A stretch of 64,000 nucleotides of DNA from positions 1 to 64,000 of the forward strand of contig NZ_BAEP01000024.1 of assembly GCF_000315015.1 (NCBI RefSeq), written 5' to 3'. This stretch comes from Paraglaciecola mesophila KMM 241 (GTDB taxonomy: Bacteria > Pseudomonadota > Gammaproteobacteria > Enterobacterales > Alteromonadaceae). The translations under genes were made by a program, and so were the position numbers. The notes below the pieces were generated by a model. That model was given only the letters and a program-made list of their open reading frames with translations, searched no databases and was not told the DNA's origin. The number at the start of each line of letters is the position of its first letter. Within the stretch, counting starts at the first letter, position 1. Positions 19,502 through 28,982 of this stretch are shown in pieces.

Positions 19502-21748
19502 CTACTTTATTGATAGCTCTACCACGTCTTTTCTTGCTGCGACTCTGAGGGTCATTAGGATGGCGTTGTCGTTTATATCGGTAATGTAATCCACCGCATC
19601 GGGTAATTGGCCAAGTACCTCGAACGAGCCGTTTTCGAGCATGTACTTCCACAGCTGATATTGGTCATTTATGCCGTAGATAACGTCATTTTTAAGGATG
19701 AAGTGTTGATGACTGCCTTGTGTTGTCAGTTCGGGTATAAGTTTGTTTTCAATTGCGCTGGATAGCCAAAACCTGTCTGCATTGTCTTTATAAATCAGTT
19801 CGCCGCGATCGGTTTTTGCTGCCCACGTGACTTCGTGATTGGTTAAAATACTAAATTCACTGTTGGTGAGATTCAGCTCTACCAAAGTACTGACTCCCCG
19901 ATAGAGAATATTGGCGATGATCATTTTATGCTCGCTGTCCCAGTGAAATAAGCTTGTCACTGGGTAACTAAGTGAAGTGCTTTCTTCTGCACCGTTCAAG
20001 TAAAGGCGTGTTAGCTGGGATGACGCATTCACAAGTAAGCTCTGGCCGTCAGCGGCCCACAGTATGTTTCGCACATAGGTATTGGTAGGAAATTGGCTAC
20101 GCTGTTTGGTGTAATTACTGTCAGCTGCATTGTGGGCAAAGTCGTTGGGTGAGACTGTGCCGGCTAAGCCTTCATGGTGTAAATCAGTGCTGCCCTGCGC
20201 TATGTTGGTTGTCCATACCTGTGATGTGCCGTCGCCCTCAGAGTAGTAAGCAATAAGGCTTCCATTGGGATGGTACTTTGCACGGTTTTCTTCCTGCATA
20301 GAGCGCACGACTGTTTCATACTCAACAGTGGCACCTAAAGTGTCAGTCTGTTGCGTATGAGAATGAGAAAATTGTGATAACGGGATAGATACGATATCGC
20401 TGTCATAATGCCCCTTTATAGCGAGCATCTTTTTACCGTTGGGGTGAAATAACGGCGTACCTATGGCGTCGGTAAGCGGCATGCTTATGGCGCTAATATC
20501 TCCGTCAAACGATAGCGTGAACAGTTGCTTGCCAGTGCTAAATATCAAGTGCCCGTCTATTGGGGAAAAGTTCGGGTAAATAGTGCCATATTGCGGAACC
20601 ACGCCGCGAAAATTAATCGCGTGACTAGAGAGCTGTGCTCCCTCTGGCGTTAGTTTTTCGATATGAAGTACACCGCTTTCGTGCACTGTGGTCAGAGCAA
20701 TTAAGTTATGTCTTTTTGAAAAATCGTAAGACACCACGCTGCCATTATTCACCTCGTACAGTAATCCGCTTTTGTCTGCTTTTACGGAATAGCGAATTAA
20801 CTTCCAGCGCCCCTGGTCCTTCTGCAAAAGCGCGATGTCATTTGCACTCAACCATGTTGGGCTTTTAATGTCAGTGTGCTTACATTCCATCAATGTGGCG
20901 GGTGTTTGTGGTGATTGCAACGCTTGTTCAAAATCTAGCTGTTGTAATAGAAAGCACTTTTTCTGTAGGGCGGGCGCTGAACAGTTGTTCTGTTTTACAA
21001 AGGTGAGCGAAGCGCCATCTTGAGAAAACGCAAGGCTGCCATATGAGCCTAAATCAAGAGTCAGTTGGAACTCTTGTTGGGTCTCGATATCTTTTGCCCA
21101 TAAATGACTTGTACACATCACCTCGGGAAAGCGCTGAAATACGATAAATTTTCCATCAGGGGAGTATGCACTCGCTAGCTCTCTATTATCGGTTGATGTA
21201 AGCAATCGAATATCGTTAATGTGCAGTGGGCTAGCAGGCGACGGAATAGGTAAAGAGGAAGGCCATAGAGTACTGGTGATACTAATCACTAGCACAATAA
21301 ACAAGCTTAAAACGAAGATGTGCTTGGCGCTAAACCTGTCTTTTACTACTTTATTGGTGCCGGGCTTCGGGTGATGAGGAGGGCTTTTGTTCAATTCATT
21401 CGTATTAACAGTAATATTGCCTCTTCGCGAGTCTTTCCAGCGAATAGCAGCCTCTAAGCTGTAGCCTTTTTTAGCATGGGTTTTAATTAGGCCTTGTGCC
21501 TTGCCATCATCACCGAAGGCTTTTCTTAGCTGCGCAATACAACGCTGTAGGGAATTAGGCGAGACGACTATGTCTTTCCATACCTGATTCAGCAAGTCTT
21601 CTTGGCTTACCACATCGCCTTGATGCTTTGCGAGGTAAGTTAAAACGGCGAGGGCTTTTGGTGGCAGTGTTTGGGTATGCTCATCATGCGTTATTTGGTT
21701 TCTTGGCAAGTTAATAAAAAAGTCACCAATCCAATATTGTTCGGTCAT
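19502..21748 (-). CDS. CadC-like membrane transcriptional regulator with beta-propeller sensor
   Basis: The 748-residue protein starts with an OmpR/CadC-type winged helix (about residues 5-100: LPPKALAVLTYLAKHQGDVVSQEDLLNQVWKDIVVSPNSLQRCIAQLRKAFGDD). One membrane segment (about 143-163, HIFVLSLFIVLVISITSTLW) and a long periplasmic part of TolB/WD40-like repeats (for example NIRLLTSTDNRELASAYSPDGKFIVF) follow. It probably senses a periplasmic signal and acts directly on DNA, as CadC and ToxR do. The start at 21748 begins with the DNA-binding domain and has a GAGAG site; the frame is open to 21829. It is divergent from a serine hydrolase gene, its possible target. Confidence 0.85.
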   Translation of the reverse strand: MTEQYWIGDFFINLPRNQITHDEHTQTLPPKALAVLTYLAKHQGDVVSQEDLLNQVWKDIVVSPNSLQRCIAQLRKAFGDDGKAQGLIKTHAKKGYSLEAAIRWKDSRRGNITVNTNELNKSPPHHPKPGTNKVVKDRFSAKHIFVLSLFIVLVISITSTLWPSSLPIPSPASPLHINDIRLLTSTDNRELASAYSPDGKFIVFQRFPEVMCTSHLWAKDIETQQEFQLTLDLGSYGSLAFSQDGASLTFVKQNNCSAPALQKKCFLLQQLDFEQALQSPQTPATLMECKHTDIKSPTWLSANDIALLQKDQGRWKLIRYSVKADKSGLLYEVNNGSVVSYDFSKRHNLIALTTVHESGVLHIEKLTPEGAQLSSHAINFRGVVPQYGTIYPNFSPIDGHLIFSTGKQLFTLSFDGDISAISMPLTDAIGTPLFHPNGKKMLAIKGHYDSDIVSIPLSQFSHSHTQQTDTLGATVEYETVVRSMQEENRAKYHPNGSLIAYYSEGDGTSQVWTTNIAQGSTDLHHEGLAGTVSPNDFAHNAADSNYTKQRSQFPTNTYVRNILWAADGQSLLVNASSQLTRLYLNGAEESTSLSYPVTSLFHWDSEHKMIIANILYRGVSTLVELNLTNSEFSILTNHEVTWAAKTDRGELIYKDNADRFWLSSAIENKLIPELTTQGSHQHFILKNDVIYGINDQYQLWKYMLENGSFEVLGQLPDAVDYITDINDNAILMTLRVAARKDVVELSIK

Positions 21749-22028
21749 ACACTCTCTAACCCGTAAATTAATAAGATACAGGCATGTAAAAGCCTGATTA
21801 ACTTTTATTACCGTACCACTATAAATCATTGATCAGAATAAGGTGTTTCCTGAACACGCAGAAATCAGCGAAAAATCAGGCTTTTGTCATGTATATCTTG
21901 TTCAGTTCGTTAGCGTGGTGGCTAACAGCGTTTATGTGCCACTGACATAGTGCGCACTTGCGCGTTTGGCGCTCCTTCAAATGTCGTCATGCACATTAAC
22001 GCGGCAACGAAAACAACAAGGAAATAGT

Positions 22029-23306
22029 ATGAACATAACAATAAAAGCAACCGCTTTACTCGCGATTGTATGCTGCTCTGGTGTTGCAAATGTTTCGACG
22101 GTATTGGCTGGGGAAGAAAGGACAATCCCCCCAAAAGCGACTCCCGATGAGGCTCAAATTATGCATTGGCGAATGCCCGAAATAGAAAAACGGTTTATGG
22201 ATATCCCTGAGTTAGATTCTCCTTACATAAGTACTTCGCCCATTGTTTTAGATGACGGTATCGCCGTTGGTCAATTCAGCCATAAAACTACCCATGCAAG
22301 TACCGATGAAGGTGATAAAGCTATCGAGGAAACGCCAATAATAACACTCGCCAAAGAGCTGGCAGCAGGTGATCACGGTAAATACGACAGCCTGTTAATT
22401 GCTAAAAGTGGCACTTTGGTGTTTGAGTCTTACTACAAAAGGGGCAGAGTCGATTTGCCTCATCCCCAATCTTCGGCCACAAAAAGTTATACCTCATTAG
22501 CCCTAGGCCGAGCGATTCAAATGGGATATTTATCAATGGATGATTTAGATAAACCGGTCATTAGTTTTTTTAACGATATCGATAGTACCAAGCTTGTGAA
22601 AGGCGCAGAAACGATCACGCTACACCACGCACTAACAATGACCACCGGTATCGATATTTCTGAGGAAGGGTGGGATGCCATAGCGACGAACCTAAAGCGT
22701 GTTAACGGGCAAGGTGAAATACAAGCTATTTTAGAAGACAGTGCGCCTGTCACTGAACAAACACAGGTTTTCAAATACGGTACGGGCCCTCAGTTTGTAA
22801 TGCAGGTAATTGAAGCCGTAGTACCTGGTTCAGCTGAAGAATTCATCCGCACTGAGTTGTTTGGCAAGCTAGGTATCACAAACTACGATTGGCGCTTGGC
22901 ACCCAGTGGCTTACCAGAATCAGGATGGAAAGTAAGCGTGACCGCCCGAGATATGCTTAAAGTAGGACTGCTCATTGACAATTATGGTAAATGGAAGGGG
23001 GAGCAACTTATCCCTAAAGCGTATTTGCAACGTGGCACCAGCAGACAAATATTGACCGGAGATGACGATATTTACGGCGGCGGTGAGTTAGTATCAAACC
23101 AAGGTTATGGCTATTTTTTCTGGGGAACAGACTTGGCACTAAAGGGTAAAAAGCACCATGCTTTTTCAGCCCAAGGAGGCGGCGGTATGTATATTCTATT
23201 GGTGAAAGATTTTGATCTTGTTGTGGTGGTCACCGCCCACGAACGAGAAGATGTTACGCAGCAATTGATTGCCGAGCGCATTCTGCCTTTGCTTTCCAAG
23301 CGTTAA
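22029..23306 (+). CDS. exported serine hydrolase, beta-lactamase / class C family
   Basis: The 425-residue protein has a signal peptide (about residues 1-28, ending VLAGEE). Its serine-hydrolase core holds the SxxK motif SATK at residues 149-152, a YGTG segment as the likely Tyr motif (YxN in classical enzymes), and a C-terminal AQGGGGMYI resembling the third motif (H/KxG). The family includes esterases, D-amino-acid peptidases and 6-aminohexanoate-dimer hydrolases, so beta-lactam hydrolysis should not be assumed. The ATG at 22029 has an AAGGAA site. It is divergent from the CadC-like regulator and separated from it by 280 bp, so co-regulation is plausible. Confidence 0.82.
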   Translation: MNITIKATALLAIVCCSGVANVSTVLAGEERTIPPKATPDEAQIMHWRMPEIEKRFMDIPELDSPYISTSPIVLDDGIAVGQFSHKTTHASTDEGDKAIEETPIITLAKELAAGDHGKYDSLLIAKSGTLVFESYYKRGRVDLPHPQSSATKSYTSLALGRAIQMGYLSMDDLDKPVISFFNDIDSTKLVKGAETITLHHALTMTTGIDISEEGWDAIATNLKRVNGQGEIQAILEDSAPVTEQTQVFKYGTGPQFVMQVIEAVVPGSAEEFIRTELFGKLGITNYDWRLAPSGLPESGWKVSVTARDMLKVGLLIDNYGKWKGEQLIPKAYLQRGTSRQILTGDDDIYGGGELVSNQGYGYFFWGTDLALKGKKHHAFSAQGGGGMYILLVKDFDLVVVVTAHEREDVTQQLIAERILPLLSKR

Positions 23307-23519
23307 CGTAAATTAAAACGTTAAAGAATCTTGTAGTTCAAATAGCTTTTAAGAATGACGCTGAGTTAATCCCTCAGCGCAATGCGCAAATGGCGCCCGG
23401 TCAAAATGACGCGAGTTGCGCCCTTGGTTTCTCTGCGAATTGATGTTGTGAAGCTCATTAGGCGGTCTTTAGTGTTCTGCCCTCATGATATTTAGCTGAG
23501 CTCTTATCAGGTTGCTCAG

Positions 23520-24116
23520 CTATAAATCTATCCCCTTGAGACCCGCAGCTCGTTCAACAAATCCCCATACCGATTGTTGGGCTGTAGCTACTGGCAGAGG
23601 GGGCGTGCTTGTTAACGCAATTCTAACCCCCGACATCACACCAGAGAGCAACATAGACGCTAACATTAACGGGTTATGAGCAGCATCGATTTCACCTTTT
23701 CGCTGGGCATCGGCGATGTTTCTTGCTCCTAATTGCTCTAACCTGTCATTGCGTTGCAGTTCTTCTTTTGTGAACGCAGGGTCGGTGCGTAGCCGCGTTG
23801 CTGCAATCATTGCCACTGGGTCATCATAAAATAACGAGACCATGGCGTGTACCCGTGCTTTTTCTCTTTCTTTCCATGTGTCACCGTCAAAAGGTACGCC
23901 CGCAACCTTGTCGTCTAAATCGTGATAAAATTCATTTACGATGGCATTGATAAGCCCAGCTTTATTACCGAAATGATAGTATGTAAGTCCGTCAGATACC
24001 CCCGCTCGTTTGGCTACATTCGCCACGTCTAAATCCCCATTGCCGTTAACAATTTCAACTCTGGCCGCCTCTAATAAACGCTTTCGCGTGGACTTTTTCG
24101 CTGCTTTTTTTGTCAT
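23520..24116 (-). CDS. TetR-family transcriptional regulator
   Basis: The roughly 198-residue protein has an N-terminal helix-turn-helix (about residues 10-55: TRKRLLEAARVEIVNGNGDLDVANVAKRAGVSDGLTYYHFGNKAGLINAIV). The C-terminal ligand-binding domain is helical. The start is ATG at 24116 or the GTG just before it. It overlaps the stop codon of the upstream oxygenase gene, so the two are translated as one operon. A perfect 18-bp palindrome before that operon (24997-25014) is the likely operator, pointing to self-repression lifted by a small ligand. An 8-bp hairpin over the stop codon (23493-23522) may end the transcript. Confidence 0.9.
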   Translation of the reverse strand: MTKKAAKKSTRKRLLEAARVEIVNGNGDLDVANVAKRAGVSDGLTYYHFGNKAGLINAIVNEFYHDLDDKVAGVPFDGDTWKEREKARVHAMVSLFYDDPVAMIAATRLRTDPAFTKEELQRNDRLEQLGARNIADAQRKGEIDAAHNPLMLASMLLSGVMSGVRIALTSTPPLPVATAQQSVWGFVERAAGLKGIDL

Positions 24117-24973
24117 CACATGTCCTCTAATAGTCGTTTAGGATGCATGCCATTGACCATTCCAATAAACGGAGGGTGAATAGAAAACCCCAACATTCTG
24201 CGTATGTCCTCTGACAGATCCGCGACTACGTTTAATGGCGTACCCAAAAAATAGTTTTCTTGGGTGCGCAACCATGGCTCACAATATTGGCAGGTGACCG
24301 CAAGGCGATTAGCACTTGAGTGGTTTGCGCCTCCACCATGCCAAAACGTTCCAGGATAAAAGAGTACAGATCCCGCTTTCATAACTGCTGATTTCGCCTG
24401 CTCTGTTGTGGGCTTTTGGTTATCGTCCCATGTGTGGCTATTTGGCACGATTACGGTTGCGCCATTGGACTCTGTGAAATCATCAATTGCCCATATGGTA
24501 GCCGCGCCTAGCGGTGCCCGGGGTCGAGGGATAGGGTAAAAGCCATCATCGAAGTGCAGTGGCTGACCAGATTCGCCCGGTAACAAATTGATGACCTGCA
24601 ATTGGGACAAAAGGTAATTTGGCATGAATAATTTGTTGAGTAAGGCAAGAATACGCGGGTGGTCAACTAAGCGATCCAGTGCTCTCGTTTTGTTCAGAAC
24701 GCCATACAATCTCTGTGTTTTGTATCCTTCAAATGAATTCCTGCCAGTTTCATTTAGCAAAGGCGAAATTGAATTTTTAACCGTCGTAATTTCGTCTCCC
24801 GACAACACGTTTTCAATCACTATATAACCGTGTTCTTCCACGTGTTTTAGATCAGCTTGTGTCACATGTTCCGGTATCAATTTGACCTTCTCACTCTGGG
24901 TCTGTCGATACTTACCTGCATTGTCTCCTGCTACATATGCGTTATCGATATTTTTAGTTGCGAGCGTTGACAT
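24116..24973 (-). CDS. phytanoyl-CoA dioxygenase (PhyH) family protein
   Basis: The 285-residue protein has the PhyH jelly-roll fold of iron(II)/2-oxoglutarate oxygenases. HFDDGF carries the first metal ligands (HxD), HGGGANHSSANRLAV holds the distal His and the Arg that binds 2-oxoglutarate. The ATG at 24973 has a strong GGAGG site four bases upstream, so the GTG further upstream is not used. The stop overlaps the TetR gene. The family hydroxylates varied small molecules; the substrate here is unknown, but pairing with a TetR repressor suggests an inducible catabolic or protective step. Confidence 0.85.
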   Translation of the reverse strand: MSTLATKNIDNAYVAGDNAGKYRQTQSEKVKLIPEHVTQADLKHVEEHGYIVIENVLSGDEITTVKNSISPLLNETGRNSFEGYKTQRLYGVLNKTRALDRLVDHPRILALLNKLFMPNYLLSQLQVINLLPGESGQPLHFDDGFYPIPRPRAPLGAATIWAIDDFTESNGATVIVPNSHTWDDNQKPTTEQAKSAVMKAGSVLFYPGTFWHGGGANHSSANRLAVTCQYCEPWLRTQENYFLGTPLNVVADLSEDIRRMLGFSIHPPFIGMVNGMHPKRLLEDM

Positions 24974-24996
24974 AGGGCCTCCTGAATTCACTTTAC

Positions 24997-25014
24997 TGAG
25001 TTGAGTTCAACTCA
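24997..25014. promoter_or_regulatory. palindromic operator, likely bound by the TetR-family regulator
   Basis: TGAGTTGA-GT-TCAACTCA is a perfect inverted repeat of 8-bp arms. It lies 23 bp upstream of the PhyH start codon, where a TetR repressor of its own operon would bind. It is 18 bp long, typical of TetR-family sites. Confidence 0.7.
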
Positions 25015-25392
25015 AATTTAAACCCAATTAAATTACTGGTCAAATTTTAAGCATAAAAAGGAGCGTAAAAATTTATACAGGGTGAAACGCGGCTGAGTAT
25101 AAAAGCGGAGGTCTAGTTACGATCAATATTTAATTACTGTGTTTGGATAAACAGATTTAGAGCGCATTTTAGATATACAAAAACATTGAGCTGCACTTTT
25201 ATTGGTTTAAAGGTACAGGTTTAGCTTTCAAGAATTTAGGTTTTCAAAAAGTTTTAAAACTTAATGGATTGGGAGATTTAGTCATTTAGGGATTACTTTA
25301 AAATGAGATTCAAGGACACTTTGGCAAACCGCAGTGGTTTATCAATTAGATTAGAATGACTAACTTACTTTCATTTGCCAGTTGCAAACGCT

Positions 25393-25440
25393 TATCGTTA
25401 TAATATAACATATCTAAAATAATGTTACATTATAACGATA
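25393..25440. promoter_or_regulatory. 48-bp compound palindrome before the ABC/TonB operon
   Basis: Arms TATCGTTATAAT-A-TAACAT and ATGTTA-C-ATTATAACGATA pair over 18 positions with one mismatch, around a 10-base loop. Each arm region also has its own perfect palindrome: GTTATA-A-TATAAC (25397-25409) and ATAATGT-T-ACATTAT (25419-25433). It ends 10 bp before the GTG of the ABC ATPase. It looks like a double operator for a dimeric repressor; no regulator gene is adjacent. The region 25020-25392 shows no gene or Fur box. Confidence 0.65.
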
Positions 25441-25450
25441 TGGATTCTGT

Positions 25451-26188
25451 GTGATAGAAATAGATCAGGCTAAGGCTGTCATTGAAGCAAGTTCGCTTTG
25501 CGTCAACATAAAAAATAACCCCATTTTGAAAAGTCTAAACTTCCGAGTTAAAGCCGGTGAAATATACGCTTTGCTCGGTGGCAATGGGGCGGGTAAATCA
25601 ACCACACTGAAGACCCTTTTAGGGTTTAACGCCCCAAGCAGTGGCTCGGTAAAGGTAGATGGCAAAGAGGTTCTAGAAGCCCTGAATCATGTACGCAAAA
25701 AAACTGCTTACTTACCAGAATCAGCGACCTTATACACTCACCTTACCGCCAGAGAAAACGTCAAATATTTCTTATCTTTAGCGGATATTGAAAAAACAGA
25801 TGCGGAGATTGACCAAGCGTTTGATCGCGTTGCTTTACAAACGAAAGCACGGGATCGTCACATGCAAACCTATTCAAAGGGCATGCGACAAAAAACCGCA
25901 ATTGCGCTGGCCTTGTTGCGTGAAGCCCCGATATTTTTGTTAGACGAACCCACCTCGGGCCTCGACCCTGTGGCTATCGATGAATTTAACCAACTTGTGC
26001 GCGAACTTGCCTCCGGTGGCGCTACCATTTTAATGGTGACCCATGACGTATACGGTGCCTGCCAAGTAGCTGATCGTATCGGCTTGTTACGCGATGGCGA
26101 ACTTGTGGGTGAATTTTCGGCTCCGCAAGACGGGCAAATTGAAACCGAGGAAGTACACGCGGCATTTGCCCAACGAGGCGCAGCGTGA
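25451..26188 (+). CDS. ABC transporter ATP-binding protein
   Basis: The 245-residue ATPase has Walker A GGNGAGKST (about 43-51), signature YSKGMRQK (141-148), Walker B IFLLDE (161-166) and the switch His in MVTHDV. It starts with GTG at 25451 and lacks a strong ribosome site, so translation may be weak or leaderless. It resembles the CcmA/NosF class that drives ABC-2 exporters. The stop overlaps the next gene start, so the three ABC genes are translationally coupled and act as one transporter. Confidence 0.95.
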   Translation: MIEIDQAKAVIEASSLCVNIKNNPILKSLNFRVKAGEIYALLGGNGAGKSTTLKTLLGFNAPSSGSVKVDGKEVLEALNHVRKKTAYLPESATLYTHLTARENVKYFLSLADIEKTDAEIDQAFDRVALQTKARDRHMQTYSKGMRQKTAIALALLREAPIFLLDEPTSGLDPVAIDEFNQLVRELASGGATILMVTHDVYGACQVADRIGLLRDGELVGEFSAPQDGQIETEEVHAAFAQRGAA

Positions 26189-27648
26189 GCGAGAATTCAT
26201 CTTCAACAACACCTTTTGCAAAAATCATTATTGTCGCCAAAGACGAGTGGCGGTATTGGTTGCGCTCTAAATTGGCCATATCCGTGTTAGCTATCGGCTT
26301 ATTGCTCACATTATCTTCTGTAATCGTTACCGCCATTAATACCATGGAGCTAAGCCATACTCGCCATGAATTACAAAACGATGCAGATCAAACGTTTGTT
26401 GACCAACCTGACAGGCATCCTCACAGAATGGTGCATTATGGGCATTATGCCTTTAGAGCCCCATCGCCATTAAGTGTTTTAGACCCTGGTGTTGATGCCT
26501 ACACCGGAAATTCTATCTTTCTGGAAGGACACCGACAAAATAGTGCAATGTTCGCAGACCAAAAACAAGGCACAGCATTAACTCAGCTGGGTAGCCTAAC
26601 ACCCGCGTTTATCGTACAAACCTTGGCCCCGCTACTCCTCATTCTGATTGGCTATAGTTCGGTCAGTCGTGAGCGCGAATCTCAAACACTCACCTATCTT
26701 TTATCCCAAGGTACATCAGGGTTTACCCTAATTGCCGGCAAGGGCTTGGCGTTAATGTCGGTCATTGGCCTTATTTTAGTACCCTTGACCATCTCGGCGC
26801 TCTTTAGCCTACATGAAGGGGAAAGCGTCGCTGCTATCTTAGGCTTTATTTTAGGCTATGCGCTTTATCTAACAGTGTGGGCGTTATTAGTTTTGCTGTT
26901 TTCTAGCGCGCTTTCAAAAAACAGTGAGAGCTTTACTGCTTTAGCGCTCACTTGGATTTTACTGTGTGTGGTTATGCCGCGAGTCGCTAGTTCAACCGCA
27001 ATCACAACGGTTCCGGCTGCAGGGAAACTAGAAACAGATTTCGCTGTAATCGCCGAGCTGCGAAAATTAGGTGACGGTCACAATGCCAACGACCCTGCCT
27101 TTGCGCAAATAAAAGCCTCTCTATTAGAAAAATACAATGTGGACTCAATTGAGCAGCTGCCAGTTAATTATAGAGGTGTCATCGCCATGACATCAGAAGC
27201 AAAATTAACAGAAGTGTTAAATGAATTTGCCGAGCAACGTATGCAAACTGTGTTAGCCCAAACCATTGTATCGAGGGATTTCGGTTGGTTATCACCTATG
27301 GTCGCTATTCGCTCATTATCAATGCTTACAGCTGGTACGAGCATAGAGACCCATCATAAGTTTTTACGTGAAGCGGAAGACCTGAGGTTCAATTTTGTTC
27401 AAGGCTTAAATAAAGTGCATGCAGAGCGGCTTACTTACCAAGATGACATGAATCGCAACAAAGATCTTGATTCGTCAAACAAAGCGCGGGTTGCAGCAAA
27501 AAACTGGCAAGTGTTAGACGATTTCGCGTTCGCTGTTGATAAGCCCAGCCTTCGATTACAACGCAGTGCACCTGCATTTTTACAACTGCTAGCGTGGATA
27601 GCAGTGCTCATTATTGCCATTCGTTGGGTAGGGAAACGCTTAGTATGA
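26185..27648 (+). CDS. ABC-2 type permease (DUF3526-like), first subunit
   Basis: The 487-residue membrane protein has one N-terminal segment (about 28-50: LAISVLAIGLLLTLSSVIVTAI), a long extracytoplasmic loop, then several membrane segments at about 143-275 and one at the C terminus (LLAWIAVLIIAIRWVG). SVSRERESQTLTYLLSQGTS is typical of ABC-2 permeases with inserted domains like NosY and DUF3526 proteins. It starts with GTG overlapping the ATPase stop. The charged second loop (about 285-450) is a large periplasmic domain. Substrate unknown. Confidence 0.85.
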   Translation: MSENSSSTTPFAKIIIVAKDEWRYWLRSKLAISVLAIGLLLTLSSVIVTAINTMELSHTRHELQNDADQTFVDQPDRHPHRMVHYGHYAFRAPSPLSVLDPGVDAYTGNSIFLEGHRQNSAMFADQKQGTALTQLGSLTPAFIVQTLAPLLLILIGYSSVSRERESQTLTYLLSQGTSGFTLIAGKGLALMSVIGLILVPLTISALFSLHEGESVAAILGFILGYALYLTVWALLVLLFSSALSKNSESFTALALTWILLCVVMPRVASSTAITTVPAAGKLETDFAVIAELRKLGDGHNANDPAFAQIKASLLEKYNVDSIEQLPVNYRGVIAMTSEAKLTEVLNEFAEQRMQTVLAQTIVSRDFGWLSPMVAIRSLSMLTAGTSIETHHKFLREAEDLRFNFVQGLNKVHAERLTYQDDMNRNKDLDSSNKARVAAKNWQVLDDFAFAVDKPSLRLQRSAPAFLQLLAWIAVLIIAIRWVGKRLV

Positions 27649-28955
27649 GTTATATGTTTAAACAACTTAGCCGTGAATGGCGATTTATGCTGCGCCAGAA
27701 GTACTTACTGGTGCTACTGGGCTGCGCTATTTTGATCTCTGGGTTTTCAGTACAAAGTGGCTTAAATGAGATTGAGCAACAGCAGCAAACCATTGAGCGC
27801 TTAACAGCAGCCGATGAGGCTGACCGTATTGACGCGCAGCATAAGCATGACGAATTTGGGATGTTGGCCTATTACACCTTCCATCTTACTTATTCAGCAC
27901 CTTCGGATTTAGCCTTTGCGGCCTTGGGTGAACGCGATATTTACCCTTGGAAGCATCGTATCAAAATGCTCGCCATCGAAGGGCAGATATACGAAAGCGA
28001 CACCCAAAATGCGGAACTAACCCAAGCGGGTAAAATTGACTTTTTGTTTGTTATCAGTGCGCTCTCGCCGCTTATTATTATCCTATTGTTCCATGACTTA
28101 TTCGCTAACGAACGCAATAGTGGCAGGTACGATCTATTAGTCACCACGGCAAAATCACCGTGGGCATTGTGGGGAGCGCGGGGTGCGATACGTTTCATAG
28201 CCATTTTCTTGTGCTTAATGCTGCCATTTTATGTGGGCGCTTGGGTAAGTGGCACCTCACTGGCTGCGATAGGGCTTGTTTCTTTCTACTGCTTTATCTA
28301 CTTAGCGTTTTGGGCATTGCTAAGCGTGTATTGGGGCAGGAACGCAAGTAGCGCCCCTAAGGTGGCATCTGGGTTAATAGGCATTTGGGTGTTGTTCGCC
28401 TTTATTACCCCTATTTTAGGTGACTTAACCATCAATAAATTTGTTCACTCTCCTAAAGGTGGCGACATAGTGTTTGCACAGCGAGAAGCCGTTAATGACG
28501 CATGGGATTTACCCAAGGAAGTCACTATGGATGCGTTCACCGCTACCTATCCTGAATGGAAAGACCATGTCGCCATGCAAAGTATGTTTGAATGGAAATG
28601 GTATTACGCCTTTCAACAGGTAGGTGACCAGATCGCGGCTTCAATGTCACAAGAATATCGCGATGCCGCTAAGAAGAAATATCAACTAGCTGGGTATGCA
28701 TCCTTACTTTCCCCTCCCCTGTTATTGCAGCGCATTTTGACTCACCTTGCAGAAACGGACGCTGTTGCCGCGTTTAAATACGAGCAACAAGTACGGGACT
28801 TTCACCGAGAGCTTCGTTTGTTTCACTACCCTTTCCTATTTGCCCAAGGTGAGTTCAACAAGGGGGAACTAGCTAACATGCCAAGTTTTGAAAAATTCAT
28901 TATTGAACAACAAGACGATCGGAATACAGATAGCGCTCAATCGACCAATAAATAA
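27645..28955 (+). CDS. ABC-2 type permease (DUF3526-like), second subunit
   Basis: The 436-residue paralogue of the preceding gene has the same layout: an N-terminal segment (about 20-38), a periplasmic domain, a cluster of membrane segments (about 125-265) and LFHDLFANERNSGRYDLLVTTAKS matching the SVSRERESQTLTYLLSQ region of the first subunit. Its ATG overlaps the previous stop (ATGA). The two subunits probably form a heterodimer with the ATPase. Its C-terminal end is soluble. It is followed after 27 bp by a TonB-dependent receptor. Confidence 0.85.
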   Translation: MSYMFKQLSREWRFMLRQKYLLVLLGCAILISGFSVQSGLNEIEQQQQTIERLTAADEADRIDAQHKHDEFGMLAYYTFHLTYSAPSDLAFAALGERDIYPWKHRIKMLAIEGQIYESDTQNAELTQAGKIDFLFVISALSPLIIILLFHDLFANERNSGRYDLLVTTAKSPWALWGARGAIRFIAIFLCLMLPFYVGAWVSGTSLAAIGLVSFYCFIYLAFWALLSVYWGRNASSAPKVASGLIGIWVLFAFITPILGDLTINKFVHSPKGGDIVFAQREAVNDAWDLPKEVTMDAFTATYPEWKDHVAMQSMFEWKWYYAFQQVGDQIAASMSQEYRDAAKKKYQLAGYASLLSPPLLLQRILTHLAETDAVAAFKYEQQVRDFHRELRLFHYPFLFAQGEFNKGELANMPSFEKFIIEQQDDRNTDSAQSTNK

Positions 28956-28982
28956 CACTCAAACGATAAAGAAGGTTTTATC

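Noticed and set aside
22029-23306. Beta-lactamase resistance gene
   Set aside because: The SxxK and related motifs show only the serine-hydrolase superfamily; a beta-lactamase function is not supported by any clear class C motif such as YxN with KTG.
25020-25450. Fur box before the ABC/TonB operon
   Set aside because: No 19-bp GATAATGATAATCATTATC-like site; the palindrome there has a different sequence.
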